Shown in pieces: positions 40,529 to 52,231 of a stretch of 64,000 bases of DNA. The notes beneath the pieces are model-generated. The model ran no database searches, was not told where the DNA came from, and saw only the letters and a program-made list of their open reading frames with translations. Source of the stretch: Macrothele yani. Its lineage: Eukaryota; Arthropoda; Arachnida; Araneae; Macrothelidae. Position 1 is the stretch's first letter; each line of letters opens with the position of its first letter. The DNA lies in NCBI GenBank assembly GCA_039090855.1, contig CM077022.1, positions 71,634,971 through 71,698,970 of the forward strand, in the 5' to 3' direction. Position numbers and translations under genes: made by a program.

Positions 40529-40740
40529 CAGCCCCGGTAGCGCAGTGGTCTAAACGCTGGCGTATGACAATTCGCTTGCGATCGGTCCGGGTTCGAATCA
40601 TGGTGTGGCATGGATGTTGTGTTTGATTTACGGCCTGTCTCTCTCCCTTTCCTGGAACTAGTGTCCCTAAATTAGGGACGGCCGACTGCTTATAGCCCAT
40701 CGAGATGCTCACGGTGGTCGTTAAACCTCCATTAAAAAAT
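40529..40740 (+). mobile_element. SINE-A copy
   Basis: Head GCAGCCCCGGTAGCGCAGTG, B box GGGTTCGAATCATGG, body with GGCCTGTCTCTC, conserved GTTAAACCTCC block and ATTAAAAAAT tail. Diverged from the 38-kb copy by scattered changes and a short deletion. Confidence 0.85.
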
Positions 40741-40763
40741 TGAATCATTTTCACAGCGTTTTT

Positions 40764-40985
40764 GGCCGCCTCGGTGGCGGAGTGGTATGAGCGCTGGTCT
40801 CTCATCATTCGCCCAGGGAGAGGTCTGGGATCGCATCCTGGGTAAGTCATAGATGTTTGTGTTTGTCTTTCGGCACTGCCTCACAATGTGTTACTTGATC
40901 AGCACTGGCTCTAACTGTGCAACTTGATCATTTGGCATACTGTATACCATGTTCGCTGTGTACATTGTTGATGTAAAATGAAGAG
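40764..40985 (+). mobile_element. SINE-A2, same tRNA head with a different tail (copy 1)
   Basis: The head GCCGCCTCGGTGGCGGAGTG is SINE-A-like. After GATGTTTGTGTTTGTC the body changes to units of GCACTGGCTCT...TACTTGATCA and ends GTACATTGTTGATGTAAA. Confidence 0.7.
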
Positions 40986-41392
40986 CTGCCCTGTTGTGCA
41001 GTGTTCTAAGCGCTGGCTTCTGATCATTAGCCCACTGAGGGGGCTGGGTTCGAATCCCGGGTAAGGCATAGATGTTTGTGTTTGTCTTTCGGCACTGGCT
41101 CTCAATGTGTTGCTTCATCAGCACTGGCTCTCTCTGTGTTACTTGATCATTTGGTAAACTGTATACCAAGTTCGCTATGTCTATGCGTTACTTGATCAGC
41201 ACTGGCTCTCACTGTGTAACTTGATCATTTGGCATACTGTATAACATGTTTTCTAAGTACATTATTCATGTAAACTGAATATACTGTCTATGTCTGCCTG
41301 TCAATAGTGAACAACTATGTCTGTTTATCCTTTCACTGTATCTATACCACCAGGTCAAATAAAAAAAATTAAACCTCGAATAATAAAAAGAA
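40986..41392 (+). mobile_element. SINE-A2 copy 2 with expanded internal repeats
   Basis: The head is CTGCCCTGTTGTGCAGTG with B box GGGTTCGAATCCC. The body carries repeated GCACTGGCTCTCAxTGTGT / TACTTGATCATTTGG units (41093, 41121, 41199) and ends in AATAAAAAAAATTAAACC and A-rich DNA. It follows copy 1 directly. Confidence 0.7.
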
Positions 41393-41946
41393 AACATTCT
41401 TTCAAATGTCAAGATCTTTGTTTGTGTGAAATGAAACGAGTGATTCGAGAGCATACATTTATCTACGTATAACACATCCCGTCACTCACGAACAACCAAC
41501 CCACAATCCGGTATGTACAAAGTGAAATTAAATCATAATAACAGCAATAAAGTTTACTTATTCCTGACATTGAGAGGTGCTTAGGTAGGTGGATAAATGA
41601 ATGTTATTGTCCTAAAAACAATGATATGTGAGTCATAAAGGTAAATATTTATTAAACCATGGCGGCGGCAACAGTAAGTATTTCGGCTGTTTAGTTTTTC
41701 AAAAACAATATTTGTTATTATTATTATTATTATTGTTGTTATGCGCTATTCAGATTTAGACGAAAGTAAGAAACGACCGTGTCACCGATGAAATGATGTG
41801 ATGTGGCTGCGAAAGTTCATCTGTGCATGCACAAGCTAAAATTTGACCTCAAGATAGAAAGTAAAGCTGAATCGCAATTGCGTTAGTGAGGGGAATTGTT
41901 AACTTTTGGTCCAGGATATCTTCAGGGTACACCCCATCACGTTATA
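41393..41946. other. Unassigned sequence with an ATT microsatellite
   Basis: No coding or terminal structure seen. (ATT)n lies near 41716-41734. Confidence 0.4.
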
Positions 41947-43498
41947 CACTGGCGTGCAAAAATTAAGGACGAGACGGTTTTTCAAATGTAACGTCGTGCA
42001 GAAGTGCTCCACATCGACTCAAATCATACCATAAGATCCCCAAGATGTAAGAATATGGGACAAGTGAGCAAAACCGTCCAAACAAGGAATCCAAGGGATA
42101 CAAAGGCACTTTATTGAAAAGGTAGCTTCGAGCACAACTGGACAGAAGACAGATGCGTCCATATGACAGGCGGCTGCCAAGAAAAATCCAGTCTTTAGTA
42201 GGGGATATGATCATCCCTGACTGCGTTGCAGGATTTACAACGTCTGTCCATGCTGAGGACGGGATTGTCAAGGAGCTGTTGAGGTACCGTGGCCCATTCC
42301 TCTTGTAGCGCCAATCGCAGCTGCGGAATCGTTACTGGCGGCTGGTGACGTGCTGCCAAACGTCTCCAGAGAAGGTCCCACACGTGTTCGATTGGAGTTA
42401 GGTCCGGGGAACTTCCATGCGTTGAATATCTTCACTTTCCAACAGCTATGCGACAGCCACTAAACGATGAGGTGTAGCGTTGTCGTCCATGAAGAGGAAT
42501 TCAGGACTCACAGCACCTCTAAACAGACGCACGTGAGCAAGAGAACCTCGGTACAATAGCTGACACCAGTGACTGAACCTCCTTGGAAGATGTGGAGGTC
42601 CGTACGGCTACCAAACATGATACCGCCCCAAACGAGAACTCCGCCACCTCCAAACCGGTCCCTTTCGATGAGGTTGGAGGTGTGATTGCGTATTCCCTGC
42701 TCTCTCCAGATGTGGCCCCTTTCGATGATGTCCAGAATCGCTCGTCAGACTAAATCGGCTCTCATCCGTAAAGAGAACTCGACCCCATTGCTGATGTGTC
42801 CAGTTCTTGTGTTCCTGGCACTACAGAAACCGCCGTCTCCGATGAGCAGGCGTTAATGGTACACACCGTACTGGTCGTCGTGCAAATAGACCACCTTTGT
42901 GCAGCCTCCTGGCGACGGTAAAACGCGATAACGGACGTCCAGTTGTCTGTTGCGCGTGCCTTGTGATTTCTCCCGCTGTCTGCCGTCTGTCTCTTCTCGT
43001 CTGTAGGACAATATACAGGTCGTCCGCCACCGTGGTTACTCGTGGACGACCACTGCTAAAGTCTCGCACAGCTGTTCCGGTCGTTTGAAATGCTCTCCAA
43101 GCTCGTAAAACGACGCTGTGAGCGATCCCGAACTCCTCGGTCACACTAGTCACACTTCGACCTTCTTCCAACTTCCCAATGACGCGACCTCGGGTAAAGT
43201 CATCCAGATGTCGTCTACTGGATTGCCTGTTGGCCATATCACACGGTGGCAGCAACTCGACGTCGTTCAAACCGATGTACACCGTGCAATAGCTTTCCCC
43301 GAATTGCTAAGTGTACACCGCCCGTGTTCTTTATACAGTTCCGACCCCTCCCTCCCATACGTCATGCTGCATATATGGGCATGCCCTACCGTACCGGACC
43401 CTAGTCTATCTCTTGAGTGGTCTTTCGGTCCGTTCTGCCTGCTCGTTCCGCTGTTATGCTAATTTCTCCTCTTCGTCCTTAATTTTTGCACACCAGTG
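41947..43498 (-). mobile_element. Tc1-like element, family G (1.55 kb)
   Basis: Ends CACTGGCGTGCAAAAATTAA and, reversed, CACTGGTGTGCAAAAATTAA, with TA at 41945-41946 and 43499-43500. The repeats are short (about 28 bp). It is longer than other Tc1 copies because of extended flanks between repeats and coding region. Confidence 0.9.
42195..43237 (-). pseudogene. Tc1-like transposase, family G (Tcb-like), frameshifted
   Basis: From 43237: MANRQSSRRHLDDFTRGRV, IGKLEEGRSVTSVTEEFG, SSGRPRVTTVADDLYIVLQ, a Glu-Ile-Thr-Arg segment, and VARRLHKGGLFARRPVRC, with a stop soon after HRRRRFL. Later blocks in other frames: LFTDESRFSL (first Asp), VRLFRGAVSPEFLFMDDNATPH (second Asp, D-D-N), and a damaged third block. 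The end is CNAVRDDHIPY at 42195. The layout matches Tcb-type Tc1 transposases common in arthropods. Confidence 0.85.
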
Positions 43499-43577
43499 TA
43501 CTTTATGCAGATTGCAAAGTGATATCGTTACCATTTACGTGATGAAATAATGTTCGGCGACAGTTTAGTAAAATATA

Positions 43578-44731
43578 CACTGAAGTGACAAAAGTCATGG
43601 GATAGCAGTACGCAAATTTTTAACTGGCGCTGCTATTATGCAAAGGCTTCGACGCACGCCACGATTTTTATTAATTGCGAGGTGTTATCTCGTGAGTCAG
43701 GTTGAACGACTGCCAGTAGGATTATGGCAAGACGACGGGAATTATCGGAGTTCGAACGAGGCATGGTAGTGGGAGCCAGACGGATGGGAAATCCAATTTC
43801 CGATGTTATGGTAACATTCAACACTTCTCGATCCACGGTGTCACGTGTGTACCAAGAATATCTCATGGAAGGCATTACAACCCACCGTGGACAGTGCAGT
43901 CCGTGATCAGCGGTGTCTGACCAGGTTTGTCCTTGCTAACAGACAAGCGACACTGGCTCAAATAACATCCACATTCAATGCAGGAGGGACCATAGACATA
44001 TCCATCAGGTCAGTGCAGCGTAATTTTGCGTCCATGGGGTATGGGGGCAGAAGACCCACCAGAATGCCTTTGTTAACACCACGACATCAGAGACAGCGCA
44101 ACCCCTGGACTTGTGAACACGGGAATTGGACCCTGGAAGACTGGCAACATGTGGAGTGGTCCAATGATTCACGCTACCAGTTGTTACGAGTTAATGGTAG
44201 CGTTCGGGTGTGGCGCTACCTCATGGCCATGAACCCAAGCTGGTTCCATACATGGGTGTAGTGTCTTTACGTGGCACGGTTTGGGTCCTCTGGTCCTCGT
44301 AAACACGCCACTAACCGGTAATCGCTGTGTTGCTTTGCTGGGTGACCGTTTGCAGCCCTTCATGGACCCCTACAACGATGGGATTTTCCAGGCGGAGAAT
44401 GCACCATGTCACCGGGCCGAAGTTGTCCAAAATTGGTTCGAGGAGCATTCTGGACAGTTCCGACCGATGGTGTGACCACCACGCTCGCGCGACATGAAGC
44501 CAATAGAGCACGCATGGGACGTGGTGGAAAGGTCGATTCGCACCCAAAATCCTGCACCTACAAATACTAAGGAACTGTGGGCGGTGTTCAGACGGCATGG
44601 TTCAACATCTCCCCAGAAGTCTTCTGGCCACTTGTGGAATCGATGCCACGTCGAGTTGCTGCACTTCGCCAGGCTAAAAGAGGTCCTAAACGATACCAGG
44701 CACATATCGCATGACTTTTGGAACTTCAGTG
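43578..44731 (+). mobile_element. Tc1-like element, family F copy 2
   Basis: Ends CACTGAAGTGACAAAAGTCATG and, reversed, CACTGAAGTTCCAAAAGTCATG; TA at 43576-43577 and 44732-44733. Length 1,154 bp. Confidence 0.9.
43724..44690 (+). pseudogene. Tc1-like transposase, family F copy 2 (broken)
   Basis: It starts MARRRELSEFERGMVVGARR, then NTSRSTVSRVYQEYLMEG, a frame break, SIRSVQRNFASMGYGGRRP, VEWSNDSRYQLLRVNG (first Asp within S-N-D-S in place of S-D-E-S, so displaced), IFQAENAPCHRAEVVQNW (second Asp replaced by Glu) and RDMKPIEHAWDVVERS (Glu kept). The catalytic site is therefore altered as well as frameshifted. Confidence 0.85.
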
Positions 44732-44733
44732 TA

Positions 44734-45791
44734 TTGATGAGTACAGAGTAACAATGAAATTAATTATTCTTTCGTCACTTCATGAGACAGAATTCAAAAA
44801 CCAGACTTTCAGCACTGGTTTTGACTACTTCCGTTACCCATTTTCGATACATCGGATTTTTTCACTCGGGATTTCCTTCACTACTGTCGGTGTTTTATTT
44901 TATTTTTTTCAGTTTGATTCCTTATGTTATCGGCGAATTTTTTTATTGAAGATTGACGAGCCTACTTGCCTGCTATTGCTTCAGGGAAACTATCTGTATT
45001 TTTACGTAAATCTTTCGCTGGGTAGGAAAATTGCAACTCTTCAATAAAAATGCATCTTTTATGAAATTCTGTGTGCAAACTAAATCAATTCAAAAGGTTT
45101 CATTTTAGTTTAACCAAAAAGTGCATAAATATACGCACAACATCAAGGCTTAAAAAATACCCTGTATAAAATAAGGTGTTTTGATAAGTATGTTGGAATT
45201 TTAAGGAACTTGAGAAAAAGCACGTTATCTTTCAGACAGTCAATACATTTTCTCTCTTTTCGATAAATCTTTTATCCAGAACATTTTTTACCGTGCCACA
45301 AAATCAATTTATCTCCGGTTTTTCAATTCCAAGATTAGCTACCATTTGCAGTCAGACAAGTATACTAGAGTTTCCAAATAATCGATTATAGGTATCATCG
45401 ATTACTTACAAAAGAAGTGGGGACTGCCTTCATCGTTTGAGTTACACAAAAACACTCCCTACGGCGGGGACTTTTAGCGATCACCTTTATCACGTTTGCT
45501 TGCAGCTGATTTCCGATTGTTACCAAGTGCGATGCTTTGTAGGATGTGATTTAATCGAAAGGGTGTAGGACTACTTTTGTGTACTTAAATTGCGATTTCT
45601 CGAATTTTCTTATTTGGTCTTGAGAGAGAAAAGCATCACGATTTTTTTAAAATAAAAAGTCATAACAAGCAAATCTGTATTAAGGCAAAAAAAAAAAAAA
45701 GTACATTAATATTAAGCAATATATTTGATATTCTCCTTGTAACATTGAACCCTCAAGTACGCGTAGTACCAATTATCTCTGAACATTCATA
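44734..45791. other. Unassigned AT-rich sequence
   Basis: No recognisable element ends, tandem repeat or family-like ORF; the 109-codon frame at 44718-45047 is AT-rich and looks like chance. A 14-A run lies near 45691. Confidence 0.4.
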
Positions 45792-45937
45792 CATCGAAGG
45801 GCCAAAAGTCATGGAATAGCAGTATACAAATTTTTAAATGGCGCTGCTGTCGTATAAAGGCTTCGACGCATGCCACGACTTTTATCAATTGCGAAGTGTA
45901 ATCTCGTGAGTCAGGTTGAATAACCGCCAGTAGGATT

Positions 45938-46147
45938 ATGGCAAGCCGACGTGAATTATCGGAGTTTGAACGAGGCGCGGTAGGGGGAGCCAGACGGATG
46001 GGACATTCAGTTTCCGAAGTTGTGCCAATATTCAACATTTCTCGATCCACGGTATCGAGTGTGTACCGAGAGTACCTCATGGAAGGTATTACCACCCACC
46101 GTGGACAGCGCACTGGCCGACCACGGGTGCAGAATGACCGTGTACAG
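45938..46147 (+). pseudogene. Tc1-like transposase, family F copy 3, N-terminus
   Basis: It starts MASRRELSEFERGAVGGARR and has the first helix-turn-helix HSVSEVVPIFNISRSTVSS and the GRPRVQNDR linker, open up to the insertion. No catalytic region remains beyond about 20 codons after 49769. Confidence 0.82.
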
Positions 46148-49100
46148 CCATCACCCCTAATAGCTTAGCAGGCCCGCGCACCGATTTGTGACGTCACTAG
46201 AGTAGTCCGTAGTCGCGGAGAGGAGCATTACGGCGATGTGCGAAACAAACGCGTCTTTACGTACACCAACTAACCAGGTCGTGCGTTCTTTTAGAGTTTC
46301 ACTGCATTTAAATAAGAATTTCTGCGTTAGTTTTTAAATAACTGCAGAGTTAACAAGTTTGTTTAATAATCTTTTGAAATACAGAAGAAAAAGAAATTAC
46401 AGCGTAAAATTTAGCGTAGCAAGAATTTCGACTTGAAAGCGTAAGCAAGACAGATTCGTGAACTTAATGAAAGCATCGCTGTCATTTCACTGGAAGTGAT
46501 AAACCATTCCTATAATCGAAATAATAAACGGTTGTCGTAATTTCACTTGAAGTTATAGTGTCTTTATAGTTAACCGAATGATTCCTGTACTTGTGAACAA
46601 ATCGTTCTTGTACTTGAAAGATTAGTTTGAGTGTCCATTACGAAGTATCGCCGTCGTTTCAAAAGATGTCGATTGACATATTTAAGGAATCAGATTTTTC
46701 ATTCATTGCAAACTTATGACTATGAAAATTTTAGTAATGAAATAATTCCTTTAGTGAAAATGTATTTTATATGCAATCCGTGATCACTAATATATAAAAA
46801 AAGGTCAAGAAAAACTGAATTTTTTTCTGTGTTTTTTAATTATTACCAAAGGCTCAGTAAAACACGTTTTAACATACATACAGTGAATTGCTGCTTGATC
46901 CACTGATTGCATCAAATAAATTAAGATTTCAAGAAAATTATGCCATTGCTACATTATTAAACGTACAATAATGACATAACAAGTTTTCCTAATTTTAGTA
47001 CCATCTAGTTACGTGTTTGGACAACTTCATTTTGATAAGCAAATATAAAGTTTATAATTTTTGTCTTCCAGAGCACTATTTCAAAAAGTTACCTTGTCAA
47101 TGTATTAAGTATATTAGTAGCATTAAGCAAAACTATTTGGATCCACAATATAAGCATTTCTTTTTATCTGGAAAAATACAAGTAACTTATTGGCAGAAAT
47201 TTCCTGAAATTTGATTTTCAAGAAGTATTCAGCAAAACTGCCAATGTACATATAATTATGGTTGTGTAGTTCTTTGTGTATCACAAGCACAATTTGATTA
47301 TGTGTCCGTTAGCTGTTCCTTGAAGAATTTCAAAGACACGTTTCTAAGAAAATCTGAAATTTGTTCCAATAATTTCTTAAAGTATTTTTTCAGATAATTA
47401 TTATATTTTTTGAGAACCTGACAAATGCACATGCAGTTATTGTACTGAATAAATCTAAGCGATTGTTTTGGTACTATAGGATGTATTTTAAAAGATGTAC
47501 ATGTTTCATCATAAATTGACTAACTTGATGTACCATTTTCTCAGAAACTATAAAAAGCAATGGTATAAAATTTTGCACAAATGTTTTGTCATTGCTAAAG
47601 CTATTGAAAAAGATTGTTTTTTCCTTTTTTTATGATCTTGGTTTCAAAATAAATTCTATGAAGGATTGAAGAAGTTTGTCCCCATACAAAAATTGACACC
47701 CACTCTCACGTTTGGAAGCACACTTTCCAGTAGTTATCGGATAATATGAGATATATTAGTTCCAGTTATTATTGCTGTAGCTTGTGAAGACACAGTGCAG
47801 GAAGTCTGGAAACAGATAAGTCTAGATAAATGAATGAAAAGTTGATCTCTCATTTTAAGCAAATGTTTTCAAAAAAAAAAAAAAAAAAGAAGCGAGTATA
47901 TATTTCTACTTGTATTTTAAAAATCTTGTTTGTTTAGAACATAGTTTCCACAATATGTGGATTCATGTAGATCCACGTACTTTTCTTTCTCTTAAAAATA
48001 ACAATATCCAAGGCTTAAAAATAACATGCCCGAGGTGCCCAGAGCATGTAAATCATTCGTCTAGGCAGGTAAATAAAACATCTAATTGCCTGTGCATGGA
48101 AACTAAATTTTAAAATAAAAAAGTTTGAAATAAAATTTCCTACTACACAAGAAAAAAAAGACAGTCATCACATGTCCTGTTTCATGTCATTGTTAATTAA
48201 TGGAAGTTGTATTATTGTTACGAAGTACCAAGGAAAGAGCAATATCACATCTTTAATTATGTTATGCTCTACGCCCAGAAATCGGAAACCTAGTTTTGCT
48301 CCAAATTTTGTTTATAATCAACAACAGTACGCATGCCTCTGATGTAACTGACCTCTCATGTTTTGTGACAAAAGGAGAAAACTTTAACAAAAGGAACATG
48401 GCAGAATCACTAAATTTCCGAAACACCAGTTTCATCATCGAACCATTTCATACCAATTTTAGCATCAGCATCTTAAAAATTGATATACACACGTTTGTGC
48501 ATTGAACATTTGTAATACAGACCCTTAAAATGGAAGTGCAAACATGTTAAAACAGTTCATATTTTTAACTTAAAAAAAATAGGGTTCTGGTTTGTTATCT
48601 TAAAAGATACATTTTCCTGCGCATCCAGCTTTTACTACCTGGGCAAGTAAATAATTTCTTGCCCAGGTAGTACTGATATATTTCACCTAATTTTTAAGAA
48701 ATTGAATGGTTTTGATAAATTCCCATCCTACCACAGATAGAGCATACACACTGCTCACACGAGAGTTCTTCAATGTGTTGGTTTGTAGAAAAATGCTTCA
48801 AAATCTTTAAACGGACATTTTAAAGGCAAACTTACTCCTGAACTATGTGTGAACTTCTGTTTTTGTGCATTCATATCTAATTTTTGCTGTCTATACTTGA
48901 TTCAGTGTTTGTGTTCCTTTAGTAATAAATATTAAAAATGATAATTCAATGCAATTCTCTATGTCTGCAAACACAAAAGATGTATTTCACATGGCAACAA
49001 GGCCTTAGCATTTATATAAAGGACATAGGCATGTTAGATGTGTACATGACATACATATATTTCGTATAGGATATAAGTATTTTACAAGCATTTGTGCCCA

Positions 49101-49768
49101 GAAATAGGGACCCCCAAAAGTTAATCTGGCGCTGCCTAAACACTTAAATAACTAAGTACGAATGTATCAACATATTACTCTTGGGATCAAAAACATGCAA
49201 CCCTTATTATTCTGTGTCCATAATAAAGTTTAAAATCCCTTCCTAAATATACATATTTACTTTGAACTTATTTGATACATTGGCAAAAACATGTTATGGT
49301 TTACTATAACAACACAAGTAATCTATTCTTTCCATTACAAACATAAATTTCATTTTTCAAAAATCTTTCCAGTGCTTTGACTTCCCGCTGTGAGATGCAT
49401 TAGATTATAAAATTAGCCAAATTTAAATTTTCTAGTTCAAAATTTTTATTTTACGAGTAGTTTAAAATAATTTTAACAAAAGGTTTCCACGTACCTTAGA
49501 GTTGAAAATTTTCACGCTTTATTGCTGTATGCCATTTTCTGAGAACCTCCCCATTTGTAGGGAATTTGAATACTTTTAATATTCCTCTATGAAAATAAAT
49601 TTAGTTGAGAATTTGACAACAACCACGCACATCCGTAGTCACGCTTACACAGAGTGAGCAAGCTCATGCATGCTCGACCACCCACCACGGACATCAGCCT
49701 ACTCTCCCCTACGTCACGCAGCTTCCGGCGTTCGGTGCGCGGGCCTTCTAAGCTATTAGGGGTGATGG
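46148..49768. mobile_element. 3.6-kb non-coding element with 37-bp TIRs and 5-bp TSD, superfamily unknown
   Basis: The ends CCATCACCCCTAATAGCTTA at 46148 and the mirrored right end at 49768 agree at 36 of 37 positions, up to GCGCGCACCGA-like GC-rich sequence. TACAG is duplicated at 46143-46147 and 49769-49773 inside Tc1-F copy 3, and removing the element restores the Tc1 sequence. The inside is AT-rich with no ORF over about 70 codons, so it is non-autonomous. A 5-bp duplication occurs in Transib, but the ends do not start CAC(A/T)(A/G)TG. I cannot assign a superfamily. There are no TG...CA ends, arguing against an LTR. Confidence 0.8.
48634..48671. repeat. 14-bp perfect hairpin within the 3.6-kb element
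   Basis: ACTACCTGGGCAAG (48634-48647) and its complement (48658-48671) with a 10-bp AT-rich loop. The most GC-rich feature of the element's interior. Confidence 0.85.
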
Positions 49769-49827
49769 TACAGCGGCGTCTGACCATGATTGTCCATGCT
49801 AACAGACAAGCGACGCTGGCTCAAATA

Positions 49828-50086
49828 ACCTTGATGGCAGTCTCCTTAACCCTTTAACAACCATGACCATAAAAAATTTTATCACTCTAAGTACCATAAC
49901 GCCCAAAACTGTCTGTTGGTTCACTTCTTAGCGTAGGAAATATGACTCACTCTAGACAGGCGTTTCCGGCGACTACGGTCGTTTGTATGTACGGGCGTTT
50001 TGGGCGTTATGGTCGTTAAAGGGTTAAAGTTTGTGTACAACCTGAACAACTTGTACACGAACTAAAAGGAGACTGCCATCAGGGAA
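49828..50086. repeat. Inverted-repeat element holding a small MITE
   Basis: CTTGATGGCAGTCTCCTT at 49830 is mirrored as AAGGAGACTGCCATCAGG near 50067-50085. It truncates Tc1-F copy 3 on its left. The small MITE at 49850-50023 sits in the loop. Confidence 0.6.
49850..50023. mobile_element. 174-bp MITE with TTAA duplication
   Basis: Ends CCCTTTAACAACCATGACC and, reversed, CCCTTTAACGACCATAACGC, flanked by TTAA at 49846-49849 and 50024-50027. CGCCC...GGGCG motifs follow the repeats. The TTAA target fits a piggyBac/Kolobok-driven MITE. It is unrelated in sequence to the MITE at 9.7 and 56.9 kb. Confidence 0.82.
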
Positions 50087-50508
50087 ACAGTCGAAATCCC
50101 ATCCAGCAAACTAGCGTGCAAAGATATAGTTTCTACTGAACTACCAAGGGTTCGGCATGCGTCATTAAACGATGGAAACCCATCGCGACGCACCGTATAA
50201 CTGCGTGATAAAAATTGGTGTAATATGCTCGTGATGTCACCCACGTTATTTTCAAAAATCATATTTGTTACTTACGTGTTCCGATTCCCTGCATTTTTAT
50301 GTATACCATTTGCCTTGGAAGAGCCTCCCAGTGGAGCGCGAAAGCTTAGCGAAACTTTTTGCTTACTATATCACAAAAAAAAACAAAAAAAAAAAAACGG
50401 ATTTAATACGTTATATGCGTCTCTTGAGTAACTATTTCTGTTGCTAGATGTTTTAGCGATTGTAGGAGTGCGGTTGTTGTTGGGTTGTTGTTTTTTTTTG
50501 TATATTTT
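50087..50508. other. Unassigned sequence
   Basis: No ORF or element structure recognised; a GTTGTTGTTGGGTTGTTG run lies just before the tandem repeat. Confidence 0.4.
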
Positions 50509-50836
50509 GTAATGGGTTTCATTGACTATGAATAACTTTGAAATATTTTATTCGTGCCGGAAAGGATTCAAAAGACGTACTCATTACAACGAAAATTTGT
50601 TGTCAGCTTTCTTGTTTGTAATGAGTTCACTGAGTATGAATGACTTTGAAATATTTTATTCATGTCGCAAAGGATTCAAAAGACGTACTCATTACAACTG
50701 AAAATTCGATGTCATCTTTCTTGTTTGTAATGAGTTCATTGACTATGAATGACTTTGAAATATTTTATGCGTGTCGGAAAGGATTCAAAAGACGTGCTCA
50801 TTACAACCAAAAAGTCGGTGTCGTCTTTCTTGGTTT
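50509..50836 (+). repeat. 109-bp tandem repeat, three units
   Basis: Units start at 50509, 50618 and 50727 with GTAATG(A/G)GTTCA and contain CTTTGAAATATTTTAT and GGATTCAAAAGACGTACTC. Period is 109 bp throughout with a few substitutions. Because 109 is not a multiple of three, the open frame across it is accidental. Confidence 0.9.
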
Positions 50837-50838
50837 AC

Positions 50839-51056
50839 TTTTTTCGATTGGAGGTTTAACGACCACCGTGAGCAACTCAATGTGCTATAAGCAGTCGACC
50901 GTCCCTAATTTAGGGTCACTGGTTCCAGGGAAGGGAGAACGCCAGTGCCGTAAGACAAACACAACATCCATGCCTCACCGGGATTCGAACCCGGACCGCT
51001 TTCTAACGAATGATCAGAGGCCATGACTTAGACCACTGCGCCACCGGAGGGGGGGG
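50839..51056 (-). mobile_element. SINE-A copy
   Basis: Reverse-strand full-length copy: tail TTTTTTCGATTGGAGG, conserved GTTTAACGACCACCGTG block at 50854, B box GGGATTCGAACCCGG near 50982, and head ending CCACCGGAGGGGGGG. Confidence 0.88.
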
Positions 51057-52231
51057 TTAACTGTATATGTTTTATAAAGGTAAGTCGCTACAGATAAATT
51101 CCACTTCATATATAGCCCACGATGAAAATTTCCGTAAGGTCGAACTAATTTTTTCACGACTGACAGTGGGAATTACAAGAATAAATGGTCTAAGACAGAC
51201 CTTCTAAGGTTTCTATCATTTGCTCACATTCCGAATATGAGAATCTCTTGATTGCTTATCTGTTTCTGATAATTTAAGCATCTGCAGACCTTAAGAGTCC
51301 CAGGAATACTACTACCGATTAATTTTTCACAACTGACAGCATGGCCGTTTTAAGGGGTGGGCCAACGGGGCCGGTACCCAGGGCCCCCAGCGCCAAAAGA
51401 GTCCCATGGGTTTACTAAAAAATCAACTCTTTCACCACTCACCAGAACGTTATCTTTTTTTTATTTAAAGAAAAGGAGAAACACCAATGCCGAATGTTCT
51501 TCCGTCTTATTTTTTTTTTTTTTTTTTTCAAACCTTGCTCGTAGCTTTCATTTCCCGAGGAGGCAGGAGGGGAGTTAGGTGTTAAGGTGGATCTTTTGTT
51601 ACAAAATAAGAAACAAAAAATGCCTACCTCTCTCCAGATCCCGAGTGTGAGTAAAGTTTGAAGGTCATGAGGGCCAAGCGCAAATCGCAATTTTTTTGGA
51701 ATAACTTTTTCCTTTTAAACAGTCACTTGTGTTGTCTATCTATAAGAAGAAGTGCACGTATGTATATCCCTGAGGTTTGCCCACCTGGGCCACTTATATA
51801 TATTCAATCTGCGCTGTTTAAATAAAAACCAATGACGGGGCCGCATATCAGCGTTTTTGTCCGGTACGTCATACTGTCCGGAAACGGCGCTGATTGGTTT
51901 ATTTCTTCTGCTTTTTCAATTTAATTATCGTTGAATAATTTGTAGAATGGGGAAGAAACATTCTATTATTCAGCACCAATTTTCTAGTAATTTACTAAGC
52001 AACTAAATGTGAGTGCATTTGGTACACTTAATGGAGTTCTGCAATTTTGTCATGCACCATTTTTCATTCAAGTGGTATTTAAAAAGTTGCTGGACATTGA
52101 ATGTTTCTTCTTTGGGATAACATGGTGATGGTGGTGAATATATTAATTCTCATATAATGTATATACATAATACCATGTATGAATAAAGAAAATAATCACA
52201 CATTGTAATAATACCATATGTTGTATATATA

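Larger units (their letters stand above)
45792..49829 (+). mobile_element. Tc1-like element, family F copy 3, 3' truncated and split
   Basis: The left end CATCGAAGGGCCAAAAGTCATG follows TA at 45790-45791. Family F sequence runs to 46147, is interrupted by the 3.6-kb TIR element, and resumes at 49769 (CAGCGGCGTCTGACC) to 49829 (CTCAAATAAC), where it is truncated by another inverted-repeat element. Confidence 0.85.

Noticed and set aside
44718..45047. 109-codon host ORF
   Set aside because: It starts within the Tc1-F terminal region and runs through AT-rich DNA with Phe/Leu/Tyr bias expected by chance.
46143..49773. LTR retrotransposon because of the 5-bp duplication
   Set aside because: The ends are inverted, not direct, repeats and do not start TG or end CA. 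No PBS or coding sequence was found.
50509..50836. CRISPR-like array
   Set aside because: The 109-bp units are contiguous and similar throughout, with no alternating repeats and unique spacers, and the genome is eukaryotic.
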